A DNA stretch of 64,000 nucleotides, taken from positions 214,836-278,835 of the forward strand of contig NZ_JYMT01000021.1 in the NCBI RefSeq assembly GCF_000938305.1. Reading direction: 5' to 3'. The position numbers and the translations under genes were made by a program. How positions within the stretch are numbered: the first letter of the stretch is position 1; the number at the start of each line of letters is the position of its first letter. Below the pieces are notes generated by a model. It saw only the letters and a list, made by a program, of their open reading frames with translations. It made no database searches and was not told where the DNA came from. This DNA is from Bradyrhizobium sp. LTSP885. Its GTDB lineage: Bacteria > Pseudomonadota > Alphaproteobacteria > Rhizobiales > Xanthobacteraceae. Shown in pieces: positions 1 to 8,390 of this stretch.

Positions 1-1798
1 GGGTTTCGCGGCCGGCGTCGCGGTCCGGTCCCTTGGCGACGGCCATCAGCGAGACCTGGGTCAGCCCGAGGGTCTGGAAAATATCCCTGACGGCGTTGAG
101 CTGGCCGCGGCCGCCGTCGATGATCACGAGGTCGGGCCATTGCGGGAACGAATCGTCATCCGGCTTGTCGTTTGCCTTGGGCTTTACGTTGTCTTCGGCA
201 CCGTCCTTGGCGGCGTCGCCCTCGGGCGGCTTCAACAGGCGCTTGAAACGCCGTTCCAGCATCTCGCGCATCATCCCGTAATCGTCGCCGGGCGTCAGCC
301 CCTCGGACTTGATGTTGAACTTGCGGTACTGGTTCTTCATGAACCCGTCGGCCCCGGCAACGATCATCGCACCGACCGCGTTGGTGCCCTGGATGTGGCT
401 GTTGTCGTATACCTCGACGCGCTTTGGCGTGTGCGGCAGGCCGAGCGTGCTGACCATGGCCTGCAGCAGCCGGCTCTGGGTCGCGGTATCGGCGAGCTTG
501 CGGCCGAGCGCCTCGCGCGCATTGGTGAGCGCGTGGCCGACCAGCTCCTTCTTCTCGCCGCGCTTCGGCACCGAGACTTCGACCTTGTACCCGGCCTTGA
601 CCGAAAGCGCGTCGGCGAGCAGCGTGCTCTCCTCGATCTCGTGCGACAGCAGGATCAGTTTCGGCGGCGGCTTGTCATCGTAGAATTGCGCGAGGAACGA
701 GGCCAGGACCTCCTCGGGTGTGAAGGTCTTCTCCGCCTTCGGGAAATAGGCGCGGTTGCCCCAGTTCTGGCCGGTGCGGAAGAAGAACACTTCGACGCAG
801 GAATAGCCGCCGTCCTGGTGGATTGCGAACACGTCGGCCTCTTCGACCGTGCGCGGATTGATGCCCTGCTGTGACTGGATCGCCGACAGCGCCGCGAGAC
901 GGTCGCGGTAGAGCGCCGCGGTCTCGAACTCCAGTTCGCCCGACGCTTTCTCCATCTCGGTGGCGAGCAATTGCTTCACGGCGTGGCTGCGGCCCGACAG
1001 GAATTCGGTCGCCTCGCGCACCAGCTCAGTGTAGCCGGGGAAATCGATCTCGCGCGTGCAGGGACCGGCGCAGCGCCGGATCTGGTAGAGCAGGCAGGGC
1101 CGCGTCCGGCTCTCGAAGAAGCCGTCGGTGCATGAGCGGATCAGGAATGCGCGTTGCAGCGCCGTGATGGTGCGGTTGACCGCGCCCGCGTTGGCGAACG
1201 GACCGAAATAGCGTCCAGGCCGCGACTGCGCGCCGCGATGCTTGAGGATCTGCGGCGCCCAATGATCGCCTGATATCAGGATATAGGGAAACGACTTGTC
1301 GTCGCGCAGCTGCACGTTGAAGCGCGGGCGCAGCTGCTTGATCAGATTGGCCTCGAGCAGCAGCGCCTCGGTCTCGGTCGTGGTCGAGATGATCTCGACA
1401 TGCGTGGTCGCCGCGATCATGCGCAGGATGCGCGCCGGCAAGGGGGCGTTCGCCCGCGCATAGGACGACAGCCGTTTGCGGACGTTCTTCGCCTTGCCGA
1501 CATAGAGCACGTCGTTGGCGGCGTTGAGCATGCGGTAAACGCCGGGCGACGTCGGCGCGAGGCGGACCGCGTTCTCGATCGTGGCGTGCCCGCTTGCCAG
1601 CCGCCCTTCGGCGATCGCCTCGGCTGCGTCCTCCGTCGCATCGGGCAGGCGCGCCTCGTCATCCTCGTCGGTGACGGAGCTTGCGGGATCGACGTCGCCC
1701 GTGTCGAGCGTCAGGTCGTCTTGCGGCAGATCGGATTTTGAACCGCGCCGGGCCGGTCGCGGGGGCGGCGTCGGACGCTCGGGAGAATCGTGAACCAT
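1..1798 (-). CDS. uvrC: Excinuclease ABC subunit C (partial, 3' end outside window)
   Basis: UvrC makes the dual incisions on either side of a DNA lesion after UvrA and UvrB have loaded, in cytoplasmic nucleotide excision repair. The reading frame is open from an ATG at 1798 to the window edge, about 599 codons. An acidic, low-complexity N-terminal extension of about 75 residues precedes the GIY-YIG nuclease domain, where SPGVYRML and LYVGKAKNV are visible. A UVR motif (GELEFETAALYRDRL) follows near the middle, and the start of the C-terminal RNase H-like nuclease domain (VIIDGGRGQL) is seen just before the edge. The helix-hairpin-helix end lies outside. The start is the only in-frame ATG before the conserved domain that fits. 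Identity is secure. Confidence 0.97.
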   Translation of the reverse strand, partial: MVHDSPERPTPPPRPARRGSKSDLPQDDLTLDTGDVDPASSVTDEDDEARLPDATEDAAEAIAEGRLASGHATIENAVRLAPTSPGVYRMLNAANDVLYVGKAKNVRKRLSSYARANAPLPARILRMIAATTHVEIISTTTETEALLLEANLIKQLRPRFNVQLRDDKSFPYILISGDHWAPQILKHRGAQSRPGRYFGPFANAGAVNRTITALQRAFLIRSCTDGFFESRTRPCLLYQIRRCAGPCTREIDFPGYTELVREATEFLSGRSHAVKQLLATEMEKASGELEFETAALYRDRLAALSAIQSQQGINPRTVEEADVFAIHQDGGYSCVEVFFFRTGQNWGNRAYFPKAEKTFTPEEVLASFLAQFYDDKPPPKLILLSHEIEESTLLADALSVKAGYKVEVSVPKRGEKKELVGHALTNAREALGRKLADTATQSRLLQAMVSTLGLPHTPKRVEVYDNSHIQGTNAVGAMIVAGADGFMKNQYRKFNIKSEGLTPGDDYGMMREMLERRFKRLLKPPEGDAAKDGAEDNVKPKANDKPDDDSFPQWPDLVIIDGGRGQLNAVRDIFQTLGLTQVSLMAVAKGPDRDAGRET

Positions 1799-2060
1799 GG
1801 CTGTAAATTAAGCGCTGGACGCGGCGGTCGCCAGCGTCGGCGACGCTGGGAAGAGGGCGATTGCAGGCGGTTTCCGGCTCCACGCAGCCGCCGGGGAGGA
1901 CAGGTAACACATTGTTAAGACTGATGAGCGGGGCGGTAACCGGCCTTAACAGCCCTTTAACTTAAAACTCTCGATAAACCTTAGCGAAATAAAGTGGAAA
2001 TCCGTAACCACGCCGGCCGCGAGCCGGCTGGTCACGGCAGTTGCGTGGTGGAGAGTACCG

Positions 2061-2684
2061 ATGACCCGGTTGGTTTTGCGTGCGCTGGCACTGATCGCGG
2101 CAGTCTGGACGACCTCGGCGGCGGCCGCCGACCTCAATTACGGATCGCCCTACACCGTCCCCCAGCCGCTCAATGCCTATAGCTGGGCCGGCCCCTATCT
2201 TGGCGGCAATATCGGCTACGGCTGGGGATCGGTCGCCAACAATCCGACCAAGCCCTCCGGTTTCGCCGGCGGCGTCCAGGCCGGCTACAACTTCCAGAAC
2301 GGCACCCCCTGGGTGTTCGGCATCGAGGCCGATATCCAGGCCTCGGCCGCGGACGATACGTTCGCGCCCTGGAAGTTCTCCAATCCCTGGTTCGGCACCC
2401 TGCGCGGCCGCGTCGGTTATGCCTTCAACAACGTGCTGTTCTACGGGACCGGCGGTCTGGCCTTCGGCGAACTGCGCGGCGAGACCTTCGGCGTGTCGGA
2501 GTCGCACACCAATGCGGGCTGGACCGTCGGCGTCGGCGCCGAAATGGGCTTTGCCCCGAACTGGAGCGCCAAGATCGAATATCTCTACGTCGATCTCGCC
2601 AACAGCAACTTCGCGCTCACCGGTGGTGCGGCGAACGGCTACAGCTTCGGCCTGGTCCGCGCCGGCGTCAACTATCACTTCTGA
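2061..2684 (+). CDS. Outer-membrane beta-barrel (porin-like) protein
   Basis: This 207-residue protein has a signal peptide of about 22 residues ending AAAA-DLNY, followed by short alternating amphipathic strands and a C-terminal phenylalanine (NYHF), the usual signal for outer-membrane insertion. The stretch SWAGPYLGGNIGYGWG and the ending resemble the Omp25/RopB-like OmpA-type barrel family of Rhizobiales, which occurs in many paralogues and is thought to stabilise the outer membrane. It stands alone, divergent from uvrC, and is closed by a clear intrinsic terminator. The family assignment is firm; the exact role is not known. Confidence 0.88.
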   Translation: MTRLVLRALALIAAVWTTSAAAADLNYGSPYTVPQPLNAYSWAGPYLGGNIGYGWGSVANNPTKPSGFAGGVQAGYNFQNGTPWVFGIEADIQASAADDTFAPWKFSNPWFGTLRGRVGYAFNNVLFYGTGGLAFGELRGETFGVSESHTNAGWTVGVGAEMGFAPNWSAKIEYLYVDLANSNFALTGGAANGYSFGLVRAGVNYHF

Positions 2685-2710
2685 GAACAAGAAAATTTCG
2701 ACCACCAACT

Positions 2711-2743
2711 CCCGGCTGCGCCTCGCGCGGCCGGGTTTCTTTT
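2711..2743 (+). terminator. Intrinsic terminator of the outer-membrane protein gene
   Basis: A CCCGGC/GCCGGG stem at 2711-2716 and 2730-2735, with extra G-C pairs in the loop, is followed by a T-rich tract. It begins 26 nt after the stop codon of the barrel protein. Confidence 0.85.
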
Positions 2744-2912
2744 TGTGCTGACGGCTTGGAGCGATTGTTCGATCGGCCGCACATTGCGACTCTGCGGAAT
2801 CAGCCAGTTGGCGACCACATCGTGCAGGCGATCACGCAGCGAGCACGCGTCAAGCGCTCGGCAGGCAGCTTACACGAAACGCTTCATTCCGCTTTCGCCG
2901 TGAGCCCGGGGT

Positions 2913-3007
2913 CATGACGCGATCGCAAGCAACCGCGACGCAGCCTCAGGTTCTACATTCGCGCATGATCCAGTCGGAAACCCGGCTTCCACTTGTCCGG
3001 ATCACGC
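2913..3007. repeat. Degenerate copy of the GCATGATC palindromic repeat
   Basis: This intergenic stretch carries a worn version of the repeat seen intact at 8284-8390: a GCGATCGCAAGC-like palindrome, then a second dyad running from GCATGATCCAG to CTTGTCCGGATCACGC. It lies between the barrel protein terminator and the 3' end of the convergent cold-shock gene and codes for nothing I can see. Confidence 0.6.
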
Positions 3008-3013
3008 GCGCAC

Positions 3014-3229
3014 TCACGAAGAAATCACCAGGTTGACCGCCTTGGGGCCCTTGCCCTTCTTGTCCGGTTCGACCTCGAATGTAATGCGTTGTCCTTCAGT
3101 CAAGTCCTTCAATCCTGCCCGCTCGACGGCGGTGATGTGAACGAACACGTCGCGACCGCCATCATCAGGTTTGATGAAGCCGTAGCCGCGCTCTCCATTG
3201 AAGAACTTGACGGTCCCAGTCATGGCCAT
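3014..3229 (-). CDS. Cold-shock domain protein (CspA family)
   Basis: A 71-residue single cold-shock domain that binds single-stranded nucleic acid and acts as an RNA chaperone. RNP1 (GYGFI) and RNP2 (DVFVHI) are both present, and the length matches the family. The ATG at 3229 is chosen because GGGGGAGGAG lies 7 nt upstream; an upstream in-frame extension to 3316 would read through a hairpin and is not family-like. The mRNA leader contains a perfect 11-bp stem just before this ribosome-binding site (separate entry), which may control translation. The gene is alone between rlmJ and the barrel gene. Confidence 0.93.
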   Translation of the reverse strand: MAMTGTVKFFNGERGYGFIKPDDGGRDVFVHITAVERAGLKDLTEGQRITFEVEPDKKGKGPKAVNLVISS

Positions 3230-3256
3230 CGGGAAACTCCTCCCCCGTATTGCTCC

Positions 3257-3283
3257 ACCGCTACGCGCACGCCGCGTAGCGGT
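3257..3283 (-). promoter_or_regulatory. Hairpin in the csp 5' leader
   Basis: A perfect inverted repeat, ACCGCTACGCG at 3257-3267 and its complement at 3273-3283 with a 5-nt loop, lies about 10 nt upstream of the strong ribosome-binding site of the cold-shock gene. There is no T-tract, so it is not a terminator. Structured leaders regulate several csp mRNAs; that role here is inference. Confidence 0.55.
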
Positions 3284-3489
3284 TGACCGACATTCGCTTG
3301 TCGGGAGCCTGGCCACCTGAGCAGGCCGGCGTCACGCCGCCGGTTTGCCTGGATTTTATTTCGGCCTCGTCACTCCGCCGCAACCATTCGCGGAAGCGGA
3401 ACGTAAAGCCAGTCGTAACAGGATGAGCATAATACGGTTCCGCGCAGATTGCCTACGCTTCAATCGAACTTTTCAGTGGGCGCGCCGGA

Positions 3490-4350
3490 TTAGGGTTTGG
3501 GAGTATCGAGTCTGAAGCGGGCGGCTCCGCCCTGGCCGAGCGGCTTCTCGAGTTCGGGCAGGATGATCTTCAGCTCGTTGGCAAGCGTCCACGGCGGATT
3601 CACTATCAAAAGGCCGGTGGAAACGAGGCCGCTGCCGGTTTCTTGCGGCGCCACACTGAATTCCAAACGCAAACATTTGCCAGGCGGCCGACTCGTTGCT
3701 GCTGTGGCGGCCACGCTGCGCGCGAGTTCCTCGGTAGCTCTCCGTGTTTTTACGGGATACCAGATCAGGTACATGCCGGTCGGCCATTTTGCGAACGCTT
3801 CCGAAAAACCCTTGGCCAGCCGCTCGAACTCATTCTTCGCCTCGAACGGCGGATCGATCAGCACCAGACCGCGCCGCTCGTTCGGCGGCACGAAGGCCGG
3901 CAGCGCCGTCCAGCCATCGAGATCGACAACGCGGGCCTGGGTGTCGCGCCGCAGCGCGTCGATCAGTTGCTTGCGCGCGGTCTGTTCGATCTCGCAGGCA
4001 GTGAGGCGATCCTGCGGTCGCAACAGCGCCCGCGCGATCAAGGGCGAGCCCGGATAGGCTTTCAACTCGGCCTTCGGATTGAACGCTCTGACGATATCGA
4101 GATAGGGCGCGATCAGCGGCAACGCCTTGTCGGAGAGCCGCGCCTGCATCACACGGGCGATGCCGGTGAGGCATTCGCCGCTGCGCTGCGCTTCGCTCGA
4201 TGCCAGATCGTAGAGCCCGGCGCCGGCATGGGTGTCGATGACGCGGAACGGCGCCTGCTTTTCCTGCAGGTAGCTGAGCATGCGCACCAGCACGATGTGT
4301 TTGATGACATCGGCGAAGCTGCCGGCATGAAAGGCGTGACGGTAGTTCAT
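3490..4350 (-). CDS. rlmJ: 23S rRNA (adenine(2030)-N(6))-methyltransferase
   Basis: RlmJ methylates the N6 of A2030 in 23S rRNA using S-adenosylmethionine. The 286-residue protein begins MNYRHAFHAGSFADVIKH, the hallmark N-terminus of this family. The SAM-binding loop (VIDTHAGAGLYDL) is near residue 40 and the catalytic DPPF motif (LVLIDPPFEAKNEF) is near residue 165. Length agrees with the E. coli protein (280). It is monocistronic, facing away from nothing obvious; the next gene upstream on the same strand (RNase T2) is 112 bp away. Confidence 0.95.
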   Translation of the reverse strand: MNYRHAFHAGSFADVIKHIVLVRMLSYLQEKQAPFRVIDTHAGAGLYDLASSEAQRSGECLTGIARVMQARLSDKALPLIAPYLDIVRAFNPKAELKAYPGSPLIARALLRPQDRLTACEIEQTARKQLIDALRRDTQARVVDLDGWTALPAFVPPNERRGLVLIDPPFEAKNEFERLAKGFSEAFAKWPTGMYLIWYPVKTRRATEELARSVAATAATSRPPGKCLRLEFSVAPQETGSGLVSTGLLIVNPPWTLANELKIILPELEKPLGQGGAARFRLDTPKP

Positions 4351-4462
4351 CAGCTAGCAGTTACCACGTCATTGCCGGCGTAGCGACTGTCGGCCTTCGC
4401 TCATAGAGCTTCAGCGGACCCGGTCGTCGCTCGCGCCCCTCGCGACAACGCCGAAGCGAGAC

Positions 4463-5155
4463 CTATCCGCCGCGCATCGGAGGCATTACCACCTCCTCGC
4501 GGCGGCAGGCGCGACGGTCGATTTCCTCGCAGGAGCGGAATTGCAGGTCCTTGGAGAGGCAGATCCGCACCTCGCTGAGCCGATTGCGGTCGCAGGTGAC
4601 CGAGATGGCTGTGCTGCTGAGCCCCGGATTGGCCTTGATGAACGCCGCTTCCAGGTCGTTGGGCGCGATCGTCTTCGGCTCCGACAATTGCAGGAATTCC
4701 TCAGGGATCTTCACCGCGGCGCGTGCCTTGCGGATGGCTTCGAAATAGGCGCGCTCGCCGAGGCCGGAGCAGGTGCCGTGCTTGTCCCATTCATTGAAGA
4801 TCAGCCCGGGCGCCGGCATCAGATCGAGCATCGAGGTCATGATGTTGCGGGCAAGGCGCGGCGAGGGCCGCTGGCAGTATTCCGGGAAGCCACGTTCATA
4901 TTGCGGCCACAGGCCGTGCACCACGAAGGAGAACGGCCGTCCGCCGCACTGTGCCTGCGTGCCACGGCCGTTGTTGCCGCGTTCGCTCGCCGACTCGCAG
5001 AAGGAGGGCGACCAAGACAGCGACAGCACATAGAAATCGAACTCGCCCGGCGCGTTCTGCCGCTGGTCCTGGGCTGACGCCAAGCCGCCGGAAACCAGAA
5101 CCAAAGCTGCAAGCGAAATCAGAAATCGGGAAATTGTGACCAACCGAGGCATCAA
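4463..5155 (-). CDS. Ribonuclease T2 family protein, secreted
   Basis: RNase T2 enzymes cleave single-stranded RNA through a 2',3'-cyclic phosphate with little base preference, usually in the periplasm. The 230-residue protein has a signal peptide of about 28 residues (ending GGLASAQ). Both catalytic segments are intact: CAS1 HGLWPQ near residue 85 and CAS2 EWDKHGTCSG near residue 125, each giving a catalytic histidine. Several cysteines fit the disulfide pattern of the family. It may recycle RNA as a phosphate or nucleoside source. A second ATG one codon in is equally possible as start. Confidence 0.93.
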   Translation of the reverse strand: MMPRLVTISRFLISLAALVLVSGGLASAQDQRQNAPGEFDFYVLSLSWSPSFCESASERGNNGRGTQAQCGGRPFSFVVHGLWPQYERGFPEYCQRPSPRLARNIMTSMLDLMPAPGLIFNEWDKHGTCSGLGERAYFEAIRKARAAVKIPEEFLQLSEPKTIAPNDLEAAFIKANPGLSSTAISVTCDRNRLSEVRICLSKDLQFRSCEEIDRRACRREEVVMPPMRGG

Positions 5156-5277
5156 ACGCTCCCTAACTTGACCATGGCGAACCTAGCAGGAGGTCGGAAC
5201 ATTTCAAGAACAAAAATGCCGCCTGCCCCGCTTCGGAGGGCAGGGCGCAAACGACGGCTCGCCAGTCTAGCAGGAGA

Positions 5278-5742
5278 TCAGGGTCGCGCGGCCCTGCAGG
5301 AAGGGTTGTAGGCCCAGTTGCGGTCGAGGCCCGTGACGCACCATTCGACGCCCTTGCCGAAGCCGGCGAAGCCGCCATCCTCGATGATCGAATAATGTAC
5401 GGAGCGCTTCTTGCCGTCGCTCAGCATCACGTCGCCGGCACAATAGCGGCGCGGAATATTGTCTGACTGCCAGGGACGGAATGCGGTCTCGTGAATCCGG
5501 TCGTAGCCGGTGATCTCCAGCGGCGAATTCCAGAAGGTGGCTTCCTTCTCGTGGAACTGCGAGCTGATGGTGGGCAAGGCCGTCTCGCAGTCGGGCACGC
5601 GGCCGTCATAGCGCGGACCGGACAGCCAGAAGTTCAGCTCAAGCGGATTTGCGGCATGTGCCGTGCCCCCAAAAGCCAGCAGGCCGAACATGAGCGCGGC
5701 ACCAAGGCCGAGTTTCTTGGGGGAGGTAAACAGGTTGCGCAT
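5278..5742 (-). CDS. Exported protein of unknown function
   Basis: A 154-residue protein with a signal peptide (LGAALMFGLLAFGGTAHAA) and a mature part with four cysteines (VPDCET, RRYCAG, VEWCVT, NPSCRA), suggesting two disulfide bonds in the periplasm. The reading frame stays open for about 290 codons upstream, but the signal peptide fixes the start at 5742. I do not recognise the family. It lies upstream of, and on the same strand as, the RNase T2 gene with a gap of about 120 bp, so the two could be co-transcribed. Confidence 0.8.
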   Translation of the reverse strand: MRNLFTSPKKLGLGAALMFGLLAFGGTAHAANPLELNFWLSGPRYDGRVPDCETALPTISSQFHEKEATFWNSPLEITGYDRIHETAFRPWQSDNIPRRYCAGDVMLSDGKKRSVHYSIIEDGGFAGFGKGVEWCVTGLDRNWAYNPSCRAARP

Positions 5743-5907
5743 GGGAATCCGCCCGATGATCAGATGCCGCGGACGGTGCCGTGAAGCCCCGGCAAGGTCA
5801 AGTGCAGCGCGGCAACACCTGCAGAGAAGTCCACTTTCGGAGGTGGCTCGTTCTTTCCATGGCCGGCGGCGCACTCTATGTTGGTGCCAAGCGAAATGGA
5901 GTCTGCG

Positions 5908-6207
5908 ATGCGAAGGAAATTGGCTGCGTGCCTGGTTGCCGTTTGCGGGATGCTGGCCGTTGCCCCGGCACGGGCCGACTGGCTGCAGCCGGTGCCACCG
6001 TTCAAGGCCAATGATACCGGCGGGATCATCGCCTATACGCTGGCGGTCCAGAGCGATGCACGGCAGCTTGCCGTCGACCATTGCGCCTCCTACGGCAAGG
6101 TGGTGAAATTCCTCGCCGTGCAGGCCTATCCGGGCGGTTACATCTCGTTTGCCTGTCGCTGGGTCCCCTACGGCGCCGCAGGCCGGCCCTTGCGCACGCT
6201 CTACTGA
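5908..6207 (+). CDS. Small exported protein of unknown function
   Basis: A 99-residue protein with a clear signal peptide (LAACLVAVCGMLAVAPARA) and two conserved-looking cysteines in the mature part (DHCASYG, FACRW). The ATG at 5908 has GGAG 7 nt upstream; an in-frame ATG ten codons earlier lacks one. The gene runs in the same direction as the DUF3617 gene 45 bp downstream and is divergent from the exported protein at 5278-5742. Family not recognised. Confidence 0.75.
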   Translation: MRRKLAACLVAVCGMLAVAPARADWLQPVPPFKANDTGGIIAYTLAVQSDARQLAVDHCASYGKVVKFLAVQAYPGGYISFACRWVPYGAAGRPLRTLY

Positions 6208-6252
6208 GAGCGGTCTCGAATCCTGCAATCGTTCAGCCGGGAGCCAATCGCC

Positions 6253-6783
6253 ATGACGCGCCAGCTTGCTTTGCTTGGTTCGGCCGTTTGCCTCGTGTTG
6301 TCGGTCGGCGCTGCCAGTGCGGTCGACCTGCCGATCCGCAAGCCGGGCCTGTGGGAAATGAAGATGGTCAGGACCGGCGGGCCGATGCCGGAAATCACCA
6401 TGCAGCATTGCACCGACGAGACCACCGACAAGGACATGAGCACGGCGGCCTCGCCATTGGCGAAGGAGATCTGCTCGAAGCAGGATATCCAGAAGACCGC
6501 GACCGGCTATGTCGGCGATAGCGTCTGTGGCGTGGCGGGCGTGTCGGTGACGTCGCATACCGAGATCACCGGCGACTTCAATTCGGCCTATACGGTCAAG
6601 AGCACGTCGCATTCCGAAGGCCGCCCCTCAGGCCCCCGCGACGCCACCACGACCGTCGAGGCGAAGTGGCTCGGCACCTGCAAGAGCGACCAGAAGCCCG
6701 GCGACATCATCATGCCCGGCGGCATGAAGATGAACATCAAGGACATGCAGAAGCTGAAGGACCTGCTGCCCAAGCAGAAGTAG
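6253..6783 (+). CDS. DUF3617 family exported protein
   Basis: A 176-residue protein with a signal peptide cleaved after about residue 23 (SVGAASA-VDLP), then the DUF3617 pattern: RKPGLWEMKM near residue 30, a central CTDE cysteine, another cysteine pair and a C-terminal region ending KLKDLLPKQK. Family members are periplasmic and of unknown function. It probably shares a transcript with the small exported gene just upstream. A palindromic repeat follows 12 bp after the stop. Confidence 0.82.
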   Translation: MTRQLALLGSAVCLVLSVGAASAVDLPIRKPGLWEMKMVRTGGPMPEITMQHCTDETTDKDMSTAASPLAKEICSKQDIQKTATGYVGDSVCGVAGVSVTSHTEITGDFNSAYTVKSTSHSEGRPSGPRDATTTVEAKWLGTCKSDQKPGDIIMPGGMKMNIKDMQKLKDLLPKQK

Positions 6784-6795
6784 CGCGCCGATCTG

Positions 6796-6876
6796 TAGCC
6801 CGGATGGAACGAAGCGCAATCCGGGGCCGCTCCCCCAGTTCAATGTCCCGGATTGCGCTTCGCTCCATCCGGGCTA
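6796..6876. repeat. Palindromic repeat, family A (TAGCCCGGATG)
   Basis: An imperfect inverted repeat with outer arms TAGCCCGGATGGA and TCCATCCGGGCTA. The same element occurs at 23022-23107, 28791-28876 and, in compound form, at 46528-46646, always between genes. It lies between the convergent DUF3617 gene and histidine kinase gene, where it could fold into a long hairpin in either transcript. Confidence 0.85.
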
Positions 6877-6887
6877 CGAAATCTTCG

Positions 6888-8273
6888 CTACACCGGCACC
6901 CGCACCGCGGCCCGCAAGCCGCCCATCGGACTTTCGCCGAGCATGATGTCGCCGCCATGCGAGCGGGCGATGTCGCGGGCGATGGCAAGGCCGAGCCCGG
7001 TGCCGCCTTCGTCCTGGTTGCGGGCATCGTCGAGCCGCAGGAACGGCTTGAACACCTCCTCGCGCATGTCGGCCGGAATGCCCGGGCCGTCGTCGTCGAC
7101 GGTCACGGTGAGATAACGGTGATCGCGGTTGCCGGTGATCGAGATCGTGTTGGCGTGGCGCGCCGCATTCGACACGAGATTGGCGAGGCAACGCTTGAAC
7201 GAGGCCGGCTTCACCGTGACGACGGGCAGGCCGTGGAATGCCACGGTGGTGGTATGGCCGTGACGCTCGGCGTCGTAGCGCAATTCCTCCAGCGCCAGCG
7301 CCATGTCGGTCGGCTGTGCGATCTCGCCGGAATCGCCGCGCGCAAAGGCGAGATAGTCCTCGAGCATCATCGACATCTCGTCGACGTCCTTGCGCATCGC
7401 GTCGATCTCGGGACCTTCGCCGAGCAGGACGAGCTCGAGCTTGAAGCGGGTCAGGATGGTGCGCAAATCGTGCGACACGCCGGCGAGCATCGCGGTGCGC
7501 TGCTCGATCGAGCGTTCGATGCGAGCCTTCATCTCCAGGAACGCCTGCGCCGCGCGCCGCACCTCACGCGCGCCGCGCGGCCGGAAATTCGGTGCCTCGC
7601 GGCCCTTGCCGAAGCTTTCGGCGGCATCGGCCAACCTCAGGATCGGCTTGATCTGGTTGCGCAGGAACAGCACCGCGACGATCAGCAGGATCGATGAGGT
7701 GCCGACCATCCAGAAGATGAAGATCTCCGAATTGGAGGCGTAGGCCGCGCTGCGCTGGGCGAAGATCCGCATGACGGAGTCGTCGAGCTGCACGCGGATC
7801 TCGACCAGGTTGGAGTTGCCGACGGTGTCGATCCAGAACGGGCGGTTGATCTGCCGACCGAGCTGCACCGAGAGCGTCTGGTCGAGCAGCGAGAAAAACG
7901 GCTTCGGCCCCGGCGGCGGCATGTCGCCGGCCGGGAGGAAGTCGACCACGAGCTGCAGCCGCTGTGCGATGCGGCGAAGCTGCGCATGATCCTTGTCCTG
8001 CGGAAAGCCCTTGTAGACGTCGATCAGACCGGCGATCTCCTGGACCACCGAGGCCGAGAGACGTCGCGTCACCGTGTTCCAGTGCCGCTCCATGAAGACG
8101 AACGCGACCACGGTCTGCAGGATCACCATTGGCACAATCATGATCAGCAGCGCGCGGGCATAGAGGCCGGTCGGCATCCAGCTCTTGAACGCGTTGCCCA
8201 TCCAGCCATTGGCCTTCGACACGCGCTGCGACGCGTTGCGGATCAGGGTCAGGCCGGTATCGAGCGTGCTCAT
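6888..8273 (-). CDS. Sensor histidine kinase (EnvZ-like)
   Basis: A membrane sensor kinase of about 461 residues. Transmembrane helix 1 (LLIMIVPMVILQTVVAFVFM) is near residue 45 and helix 2 (FWMVGTSSILLIVAVLFL) near residue 190, flanking a periplasmic domain. A HAMP linker follows, then HisKA with the phospho-accepting His in GVSHDLRTILTRFKLEL, and an ATPase domain with N box NLVSNAARHA, G1 DDDGPGIP and G2 GGTGLGLAIA. The HDLRTIL variant in place of HDLRTPL is common in alphaproteobacterial EnvZ-like kinases. The cognate regulator is just upstream, but a palindromic repeat fills the gap. I place the start at 8273; an ATG at 8291 would begin inside that repeat. Confidence 0.92.
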   Translation of the reverse strand: MSTLDTGLTLIRNASQRVSKANGWMGNAFKSWMPTGLYARALLIMIVPMVILQTVVAFVFMERHWNTVTRRLSASVVQEIAGLIDVYKGFPQDKDHAQLRRIAQRLQLVVDFLPAGDMPPPGPKPFFSLLDQTLSVQLGRQINRPFWIDTVGNSNLVEIRVQLDDSVMRIFAQRSAAYASNSEIFIFWMVGTSSILLIVAVLFLRNQIKPILRLADAAESFGKGREAPNFRPRGAREVRRAAQAFLEMKARIERSIEQRTAMLAGVSHDLRTILTRFKLELVLLGEGPEIDAMRKDVDEMSMMLEDYLAFARGDSGEIAQPTDMALALEELRYDAERHGHTTTVAFHGLPVVTVKPASFKRCLANLVSNAARHANTISITGNRDHRYLTVTVDDDGPGIPADMREEVFKPFLRLDDARNQDEGGTGLGLAIARDIARSHGGDIMLGESPMGGLRAAVRVPV

Positions 8274-8283
8274 GGCTGTGTTT

Positions 8284-8390
8284 GAGATCATGATGCGATT
8301 GCAAGCAATCGCATCATGATCTCATCTCCTTAGTTTGAGCATGATCTTCTCGGAAAACCGGTTTCCACTTTTCCGGATCATGCTTTACGG
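8284..8390. repeat. Double palindromic repeat between regulator and kinase genes
   Basis: The first part is a perfect dyad of two 19-nt arms (8284-8302 and 8305-8323) separated by AA. The second runs from GCATGATCTTCTCGGAAAAC to TTTTCCGGATCATGC at about 8339-8383. The element fills the whole gap between the response regulator stop and the histidine kinase start, so the kinase ribosome-binding region lies next to or inside it. A degenerate copy is at 2913-3007. Confidence 0.85.

Noticed and set aside
5278..6612. A 444-codon minus-strand frame joining several signals
   Set aside because: Only the last 154 codons encode a plausible exported protein starting with a signal peptide at 5742. The upstream part is antisense to two plus-strand exported genes.
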